Shown piece by piece: positions 57,191 to 64,000 of a DNA stretch of 64,000 nucleotides. A program made the translations under genes and the position numbers. The stretch covers positions 100,079,849 through 100,143,848 of the forward strand of contig NC_050104.1 in the NCBI RefSeq assembly GCF_902167145.1, written 5' to 3'. Source of the stretch: Zea mays. Lineage: Eukaryota > Streptophyta > Magnoliopsida > Poales > Poaceae. The notes below the pieces were generated by a model that was given only the letters and a program-made list of their open reading frames with translations, made no database searches and was not told where the DNA came from. Within the stretch, counting starts at the first letter, position 1; each line of letters begins with the position of its first letter.

Positions 57191-58363
57191 TTAAGGGTAG
57201 AAGCGACGTAGCTGTCGGATGTTCCAAGCGTTGCTGTAGACCTCGCCTTGACTGTTGGCCAGCTTGTACGTCCCGGGCTTCAGAACCTTGGCGATGACGA
57301 ACGGCCCTTCCCAGGGAGGCGTGAGCTTGTGCCGCCCTCGGGCGTCTTGTCGCAGCCGAAGCACCAGGTCGCCCGCCTGGAGGTCTCGGGACCGAACCCC
57401 TCGGGCGTGGTAGCATCGTAGGGACTGTTGGTACCGCGCCGAGTGTAGTAAGGCCATGTCCCGAGCCTCTTCCAGCTGGTCCAGTGAGTCTTCTTGGTTA
57501 GCTCGATTGCTTTGGTCGTCGTAGGCCCTCGTCCTCGGGGAACCGTATTCTAAGTCTGTGGGCAAGATGGCCTCGGCCCCATAGACTAGAAAGAACGGTG
57601 TGAAGCCCGTGGCTCGGCTCGGCATTGTCCTCAGACTCTAGACCACAGAGGGGAGCTCCTTCATCCATCGCTTGCCGAACTTGTTGAGGTCGTTGTAGAT
57701 CCACGGCTTGAGCCCTTGCAGAATCATGCCGTTGGCACGCTCTACTTGCCCATTCGTCATGGGGTGAGCCACGGCGGCCCAGTCCACCCGGATGTGGTGA
57801 TCCTCGCAGAAGTCTAGGAACTTTCTGCCGGTGAACTGGGTGCCGTTGTCGGTGATGATGGAGTTTGGGACCCCAAAGCGATGGATTATATTGGTGAAGA
57901 ATGCCACCGCCTGTTCGGACCTGATGTTGTTTAGGGGTCGGACCTCGATCCACTTGGAGAATTTGTCGATGGCGACCAGCAGGTGCGTGTAGCCCCCGGG
58001 TGGCTTCTGCAAAGGGCCGACAAGGTCCAGCCCCCACACAGCAAATGGCCAGGTGATGGGTATCGTCTGCAGGGCCTGAGCGGGCAAGTGTGTCTGCCTC
58101 GCATAGAATTGACACCCTTGGCAGGTGCGGACAATTCTAGTGGCATCGACCACCGCGGTCGGCCAGTAGAAACCTTGTCGGAAGGCGTTTCCAACAAGGG
58201 CTCGAGGCGCTGCGTGATGACCGCAAGCCCCCGAGTGTATTTCTTGTAAGAGCTCCTGGCCTTCGGCGATGGATATGCATCGCTGGAGGATGCCCGAGGG
58301 GCTGCGGTGGTAGAGCTCCTTCCCGTCCCCCAGCAAGACGAACGACTTGGCGCGCCGCGCCAA
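57191..58363 (-). pseudogene. Huck integrase
   Basis: Two in-frame pieces, 58363-57638 and 57625-57191, are split by TAG 57638-57640 at a position expected to be Trp. The HHCC zinc finger (HSGACGHH..CQGCQF) spans about 58230-58110. The DDE core follows: D in WGLDLVGPL, D in IITDNGTQFTG, E in NGQVERANG. The C-terminal part (DLVLRLRQ, KLTPPWEGPFVI) ends NIRQLRRFYP at TAA 57191-57193. No chromodomain is present, as expected for the Tat lineage and unlike Tekay. It would join cDNA to the genome but is broken here. Confidence 0.9.
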
Positions 58364-59368
58364 CCGCCGGGCTTCGGCTCGGTCGAGGGGTAGCTCTCCT
58401 CGGTGGAGATATTGCAGGTACGGGGTCTGCCAGTTTCGATTAGGTGTGACCCCGCTCCGCTCCTCCTCGACGCGCAGTGCCTCACCTTCGGGGGCCGAGG
58501 GTGCCTCGGGCTGGGCCGAGGGTGCCCCGGGCTAGGCCGAGGGTGCCTCGGGCTGAGCCGAGGCCTTCTCGGGCTCGGGCGCGTCGTCGGTCTTGACGGA
58601 GGGTTGATGCAGATCTCGGGAGAAGATGTCCGGGGGAACTGTTGTCCGCCCCGAGGCTATCTTAGCCAGCTCGTCCGCAGTCTCGTTGTGTCGTCGGGCG
58701 ATGTGGTTGAGCTCGACCCCATAGAACTTGTCTTCCAGGCGCCGAACCTCATCGCAGTAGGCTTCCATCTTCGGGTCGCGGCAGTGGGAGTTCTTCATGA
58801 CTTGGTCGATGACGAGCTGCGAGTCACCGCGAGCGTCGAGGCGTCGGACCCCTAGCTCGATGGCGATGCGCAACCCGTTGACCAGAGCCTCGTACTCGAC
58901 CACATTGTTGGACGCCGGGAAATGGAGACATAGCACGTAGCGTAGGTGCTTCCCGAGGGGCGAGATGAAGAGCAGGCCCGCGTCTGCCCCTGTCTTCATC
59001 AACGACCCGTCGAAAAACATGGTCCAGAGTTCCGGTTGGATCGGAGCTGTTGGGAGCTGGGTATCGACCCATTCAGCCACAAAGTCCGCCAAGACTTGGG
59101 ACTTGATGGCCTTTCGAGGGGCGAACAAGATTGTCTCGCCCATGATTTCCACCGCCCACTTTGCAATCCTACTCGAGGCCTCTCGGCACTGGATGATCTC
59201 CCCCAGGGGGAAGGATGACACCACAGTCACCGGATGAGACTCGAAGTAGTGTCGCAACTTCCGCCGCGTCAGGATCACCGCGTACAGCAACTTATGAATT
59301 TGTGGGTACCGGATCTTGGTTTCGGACAGTACTTCACTGATGAAGTAGACTGGTCGCTGGATGGGCAA
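58364..59368 (-). pseudogene. Huck RNase H region (including a second RNase H-like domain)
   Basis: The frame 59368-58532 starts after the RT with the tether-like segment (PVYFISEVLSETKIRYP). It continues with a complete RNase H: FFDGSLMKTGADAG, then NNVVEYEALVNGLRIA, then GDSQLVIDQV. This second, archaeal-type RNase H is typical of Tat-lineage gypsy elements. It ends at TAG 58532-58534, in a Ala/Glu/Pro-rich linker to integrase where a Gln codon is likely ancestral. The frame then continues towards integrase. It degrades RNA in RNA-DNA hybrids. Confidence 0.85.
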
Positions 59369-59438
59369 TGCATGCCTTCTTCTCGTCTCTCAACCACGAT
59401 CGCGGCGCTGACCACCTAAGTGGTAGCGGCGACGTAGA

Positions 59439-60452
59439 TCAAGAGGGCTTCTCCGGTCGCGGGGGCACCAAGATGGGCGCGTTCGTGAGGAGCGCCTTCA
59501 GGTTCCCGAGGGCTTCCTCGGCCTCAGGGGTCCAAGTGAAGCACTCGGCCTTTCTTAAGAGGTGGTACAGAGGCAGGCCTCTTTCGCCGAGGCGCGAGAT
59601 GAAACGGCTCAGAGCCGCAAGGCATCCCGTGACCCTCTGTACACCTTTCAAGTCCTTGATGGGCCCCATGTTGGTGATGGCCGCGATTTTCTCCGGGTTG
59701 GCCTCGATGCCCCACTCGGAGACGATGAACCCCAAGAGCATGCCTCGGGGGACCCCGAAAATGCACTTCTCGGGATTGAGCTTTACGCCTTTCGCCTTGA
59801 GACACCAGAATGTCGTTTCAAGGTCGGAAAGGAGGTCGGAGGCTTTCCTCGTCTTGACTACGATGTCATCGACGTAGGCCTCGACCGTTCGACCAATGTG
59901 TTCGCCGAACACGTGGTTCATGCACCTTTGGTATGTCGCACCCGCATTCCTCAAACCAAACGGCATGGTAACATAGCAGTACATGCCGAAAGGTGTGATG
60001 AAAGAAGTCGCGAGCTGGTCGGACTCTTTCATCCTGATTTGGTGATACCCTGAGTAGGCATCGAGGAAAGACAGGGTTTCGCACCCAGCAGTGGAATCCA
60101 CGATTTGATCGATGCGAGGCAGAGGGTAGGGAACTTTTGGACATGCTTTGTTTAGACCAATGTAGTCTACACACATCCGCCATTTCCCTCCTTTCTTTCT
60201 CACAAGCACAGGGTTGGCAAGCCATTCGGGATGAAATACCTCTTTGATGAACCCTGCCGCCATTAGCTTGTGGATCTCCTCGCCTATGGCTCTGCGCTTT
60301 TCCTCATCGAATCGGCGCAGAGGCTGCTTCACGGGTCGGGCCCCAGCTCGGATATCCAGCGAGTGCTCGGCGACATCCCTCGGTATGCCGGGCATGTCCG
60401 AGGGACTCCACGTGAAAACGTCGGCGTTTGCGCGGAGAAAGTCGACGAGCAC
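59439..60452 (-). pseudogene. Huck reverse transcriptase
   Basis: The frame 60452-59439 covers the RT palm and fingers: WRMCVDYIGLNKACPK, FLDAYSGYHQI, and the catalytic AYVDDIVVKT near 59880. It is preceded in the same frame by TAG 60459-60461, which separates it from gag-protease (probably a CAG to TAG change). It is lost by a frameshift plus stops between 59369 and 59440, before the RNase H tether. It would copy element RNA to DNA. Confidence 0.9.
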
Positions 60453-60458
60453 TGCTTC

Positions 60459-61745
60459 CTATTTGGGATCGAGCTCGGAGCCGATCCGGATCTGCTTGGA
60501 GGCGTCGTTGCTGGGGTCGAGAGGGACGGATTTAACCGTCTCCGCTGGCTCGAAGTTGCCGGCATGGTGCTTCACGTCTGGCGCCTCCTTAGAGAAGCTC
60601 TCCGGGTCGGCGATGAGGGCCTCGGATTCGGCGAGGGCCTCGGCGTACTCCACGCACTCCACGTCGCATTCGTACGCGTGTCGGTACGTGGGGCCGACGG
60701 TGATGACCCCGTCGGGGCCCGGCATCTTGAGCTTGAGATAGGTGTAGTTGGGGACGGCCATGAACTTGGTGTAGCATGGCCTCCCCAACACCGTGTGGTA
60801 GGTACCTCGGAACCCGACCACCTCGAACGTGAGGGTTTCCCTTCGGAAGTTGGAGGGAGTCCCGAAGCAGACAGGTAGATCGAGTTGTCCGAGGGGCTGG
60901 ACGCGTTTCCCGGGGATGATGCCGTGGAAAGGCGTCGCGCCCGCCCGGACCGAGGACAGATCGATCCGCAGGAGCCCGAGGGTCTCGGCGTAGATGATGT
61001 TGAGGCTGCTGCCTCCGTCCATGAGGACCTTGGTGAGCCTGACGTTGCCTATGACGGGGTCGACAACGAGCGGGTATTTCCCCGGGCTCGGCACGCGGTC
61101 GGGGTGGTCGCCCTGGTCGAAGGTGATGGGCTTATCGGACCAGTCTAGGTAGACTGGCGCCGCCACCTTTACCGAGCAGACCTCCCGACGCTCTTGCTTG
61201 CGGTGCCGAGCCGAGGCGTTCGCCACTTGCCCACCGTAGATCATGAAGCAGTCGTGGACCTCGGGGAATTCTCCTGCCTTGCGATCCTCCTTCTTATCGT
61301 CGTCGCGGGCCCGGCCACCCTCCGCAGGTGGCCCGACCTTGTGAAAGTGGCGCCGAAGCATGGCGCACACCTCAAGGGTGTGCTTGACGGGCCCCTGATG
61401 ATAGGGGCACGACTCCTTGAGCATCTTGTCGAAGAGATTGGCGCCTCCGGGAGGTTTCCGAGGGTTCTTGTACTCCGCGGCGCCGACAAGGTCCGCGTCG
61501 GCGGCGTCGCGTTTCGCGTGCGACTTCTTCTTGCCTTTCTTCTTGGTGCCGCATTGAGTGGACGCCTCGGGGACATCTTCCGGCTGGCGGCCCTGGGGCT
61601 GCTTGTCCTTCCGGAAGATGGCCTCAACCGCCTCCTGGCCAGAGGCGAACTTGGTGGCGATGTCCATCAGCTCGCTCGCCCTGGTGGGGGTCTTGCGACC
61701 CAGCTTGCTCACCAGGTCGCGGCAGGTGGTGCCGGCGAGGAACAC
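60459..61745 (-). pseudogene. Huck gag C-terminus and protease
   Basis: It starts within gag (LVSKLGRKTPTRASELMDIA). It then has the unusual His/Cys motif CPYHQGPVKHTLEVC instead of a normal CCHC knuckle. A retropepsin follows with MDGGSSLNIIY near 61005-61040, where the active site reads DGG rather than D(S/T)G, common in Tat-lineage elements. A second beta-rich half (FRGTYHTVLGRPCYTKFMA) follows. It ends at TAG 60459-60461. It is normally part of one polyprotein cleaved by this protease. Confidence 0.82.
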
Positions 61746-63590
61746 GCCGATGACATCCGAGTCGGTGACGTTGGGTAGCTCGGTGCGCTGCTTTGAGAAT
61801 CGCCGGATGTAGTCCTGGAGAGACTCTCCCGGCTGCTGGCGGCAGCTTCAGAGATCCCAGGAGTTCCCAGGGCGCACGTACGTGCCCCTGGAAGTTGCCG
61901 GCAAAGGCTTGGACCAGGTCGTCCCAGTTGGAGATCTGCCCCGGAGGCAAATGCTCCAGCCAGGCTCGAGCGGTGTCGGAGAGGAATAGGGGGAGGTTGC
62001 GGATGATGAGGTTGTCATCGTCCGTTCCACCCAGGTGGCAGGCCAGCCGGTAGTCCGTGAGCCACAGTTCCGGCCTCGTCTCCCCCGAGTACTTTGCGAT
62101 AGTAGTCGGGGTTCGGAACCGGGTCGGGAACAGCGCCCGTCGTATGGCCCGGCTGAAAGCCTGCGGACCGGGTTGTTCGGGCGAGGGACTCCGATCCTCC
62201 CTGTTGTCGTAGCGTCCCCCACGCCTGGGGTGGTAGCCTCGGCGCACCTTCTCGTCGAGGTGGGCTCGGCGGTTGCGGTGATAGTGCTCGTTGCCGAGGC
62301 GAACCGGGGCTGCAGGTGCTGTGTTGCGCGTGCGCCCGGTGTGGACCGAGGCTTCCCGCATGAATCAGGAAGTCGCGGCGCGATGCTCCGAGGGGTACCC
62401 CTGCCTTCGGGAGGCAGAGCTTTCGGCCCATCGGACCGCGGCATCCTCCAGGAGATTCTTGAGCTCTCCCTGGATACGCCGCCCCTCGGTGGTTGATGGC
62501 TCCGACATCGCGCGGAGAAGTATTGCCGCTGCAGCCAGGTTCTGGCCGACCCCACTGGAAGCCGGTGGCGGCCTTGCCCTGACATCGTCGGCGATGCGGT
62601 GTTGGATGCCCTGGGGTAGATGACGCGCTTCTCCGGCCGGAGGTTGGCCTGCCCATTTCTGCCCGATGTCCCGGCGGAACGGCTCAAGTGTTCCTGCTCC
62701 CTCGTCGAGCCTGACCTGCATCTCGCGGATTTGCTCGAGCTGTGAGTCCTGACCCCCCGTAGGGACTGGGACCACAGCTAGCTCCCGTAGGATGTCAATG
62801 CGAGGCGCAGGCCTAGGGGGATCACCGTTCTCCGATATTCCAAGATGGTTGCCTTCGCCGGGACCCCCTAGATCGACGTGGAAACATTCACGACTTGGGT
62901 CGTAGTTCTCGTCGTCGAAGCTGCGGCTACCGTCGGAACATTCGGAGAGGCAGTAGTCGCATGCGGTCATGAAGTCCCGCATGGCACTGGGGTTACCAAG
63001 TCCGGAGAAATCCCAACAAAAGTCGGGCTCGTCATCTTCCTCGGAACCCGAGGGCCCGTAGGTCGAGACGGCTGTCAGCCGGTCCCAGGGTGACCGCATA
63101 CCGTACCCTGGAGGGTTTGGACTCGCCTCTATGAAGGCGTCCACCAAAGCGAAGTCGCTTGGTGGGTCGAGGCTGAATCCAAAAGGCACGAGATGGGAAT
63201 CGGTCGGTACCTCTTGGTCGACGGGCGGTGACGAAGTCACGTCAGGGGCAGACTGCACCGTCGTCTCAGGTTCGAGGGTGATGCCCAGCAAGTCTTTTGC
63301 GAGCGTGCTAGCGTCGTCTGTCCGCTTGGAGTTGGCGTGTTGCGGGGAGACGGCGCTCGTCTTTGTCTCAGACGCGAAGTCGATGCCTGACGTGTCCCCC
63401 GTTGGGGCGCCGACGCCGTCGACTCGCTCGATAGCCGACGAGGTGCCGCCTCCTGCTTGGCCTTGGTTGCCCCGCCTCCTCCTCCATCGGCGGGGGAGGC
63501 GACGGGATAAACCCGAATGTTGTTCTTCCGCCACGTGGGGAAGACGTCGTCGATTCCGCCGCTGGCGGGCGGGTTGTCGGCCGCCATTGT
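61624..63590 (-). pseudogene. Huck gag
   Basis: A likely start is ATG 63587 (MAADNPPASGGIDDVFPTW). A frameshift near 63450-63500 moves to the frame that stays open to TGA 62365-62367. That frame continues at 62361 with the capsid domain (retrotrans_gag: WLTDYRLACHLGGTDDDNLI, then ARAWLEHLPPGQISNW, about 62060-61910). A further frameshift at about 61845 leads into the frame of 60459-61745. The N-terminal 400 residues are acidic and low-complexity. The gene has at least two frameshifts and one stop, so it is dead. Confidence 0.8.
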
Positions 63591-63748
63591 CGCTGTCGCG
63601 CGGCGGGGGAAGGAGTATCATGTCGTAGCTGCCGTCGAGGGACATGAACTTAAGACTCCCGAAACGGAGCACCGTCCCGGGCTGGAAAGGTTGCTGCAGA
63701 CTGCCCATCTGGAGCTTGACGGAAAGCTGTTCGTCAACACGCAGCATG

Positions 63749-63766
63749 CCCCTACCTGGCGCGCCA
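63749..63766 (-). promoter_or_regulatory. Huck primer-binding site
   Basis: On the minus strand TGGCGCGCCAGGTAGGGG begins three bases after the LTR end. It fits the complement of a CCA-ended tRNA whose 3' end reads CCCCTACCTGGCGCG; from memory this is a plant tRNA-Arg. Confidence 0.65.
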
Positions 63767-63768
63767 AC

Positions 63769-64000
63769 TGTCGACGTTTCGACCCCGGGGGGTCCCTGGA
63801 CCGACGAGTAAATTGTCGCCGCGTGCCCCAACCCAGATGGGTCGGCGCGAGACGGAGCGCGAAGGGGGGAAAAGCCGGAGGGAGACAGGCGTAAAAGGGG
63901 AAACCCGCGGCCTTCGTGTTTGTCCCGCGCCCAGGTCAGGTGCGCTTGCAGTAGGGGGTTACAACCGTCCGCGCGGGAGGGAGCGAGAGGCTTACGCGTG
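63769..64000 (-). repeat. Huck 5' LTR (first 232 bases visible on plus)
   Basis: TGTCGACGTTTCGACC onward aligns with 51610-51841 with about seven substitutions and no indels. It continues beyond the window. Confidence 0.9.

Larger units (their letters stand above)
51610..64000 (-). mobile_element. Huck-type Ty3/gypsy (Tat lineage) element, degenerate, right end outside
   Basis: On the minus strand: 5' LTR (63769 to beyond 64000), primer-binding site 63749-63766, gag, protease, RT, RNase H and integrase (57191-63590), a 4 kb 3' region (53160-57190), and 3' LTR (51610-53159). The LTR read on minus starts TGTCGGGGGCCATAATTAGG, which I recognise as Huck. The left flank is CTAAT (51605-51609); the matching duplicate should follow the right LTR beyond the window. 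Several in-frame stops and frameshifts make it non-autonomous. Confidence 0.88.

Noticed and set aside
57498..58115. 205-residue minus frame overlapping Huck integrase
   Set aside because: It is a shifted reading of the integrase region; the real domains read in the frame 57638-58363.

Overview
The window is plant nuclear DNA, almost certainly maize (Zea mays) or a very close relative. It combines Ji/Opie-type Sireviruses, a Huck-type Tat/gypsy element, a Tekay-type chromovirus with 3.6 kb LTRs, a maize-style Helitron, grass Stowaway MITEs and a grass tRNA-derived SINE around two ordinary intron-rich genes. Family names for repeats come from memory of maize repeats, not from a search.

Layout. 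1-11760: a Sirevirus array made of a truncated internal region, an LTR (2605-3826), a second internal region with gag and pol remains, and another LTR (10533-11760). 11761-13709: the 3' part of a Helitron-like element whose last bases are split by a 1.34 kb non-autonomous hAT element (8-bp target duplication), which itself holds a 62-bp Stowaway hairpin. 14225-18439: a complete seven-exon gene for proteasome subunit beta-3, with an antisense 5'-truncated LINE (15-bp target duplication) in intron 4. 19065-21272: a 2.2 kb Helitron with both termini, on the minus strand, carrying an exon-like gene fragment. 21946-29789: a complete ten-coding-exon gene for an EREX-like PX-domain endosomal protein, with a SINE, a LINE fragment and a Stowaway MITE in its introns. 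31004 to beyond the window: an hAT transposon whose transposase gene is the base of a nested stack. Tekay (33835-47330, target duplication TATAT) and a second Sirevirus (from 47417) sit 82 host bases apart in its C-terminal coding part, and a Huck element (51610 to beyond 64000) sits in the second Sirevirus pol gene.

The two cellular genes are both on the plus strand and look intact, with GT..AG introns and continuous frames (204 and 704 residues). All transposon genes seen carry stops or frameshifts. Tekay is the least damaged: one in-frame TAG between gag and pol, two nearly identical LTRs, a primer-binding site and a polypurine tract. It also carries an extra sense ORF upstream of gag, which is the best candidate for something poorly described.

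Other points worth attention are the divergent LTRs and missing primer-binding site of the first Sirevirus array, the conserved +1 gag-to-pol frame step in two Sireviruses, the captured exon in the Helitron, and the repeat-rich 4 kb region downstream of pol in Huck. No prokaryotic features (operons, CRISPR, riboswitches) are present and no RNA gene was recognised.
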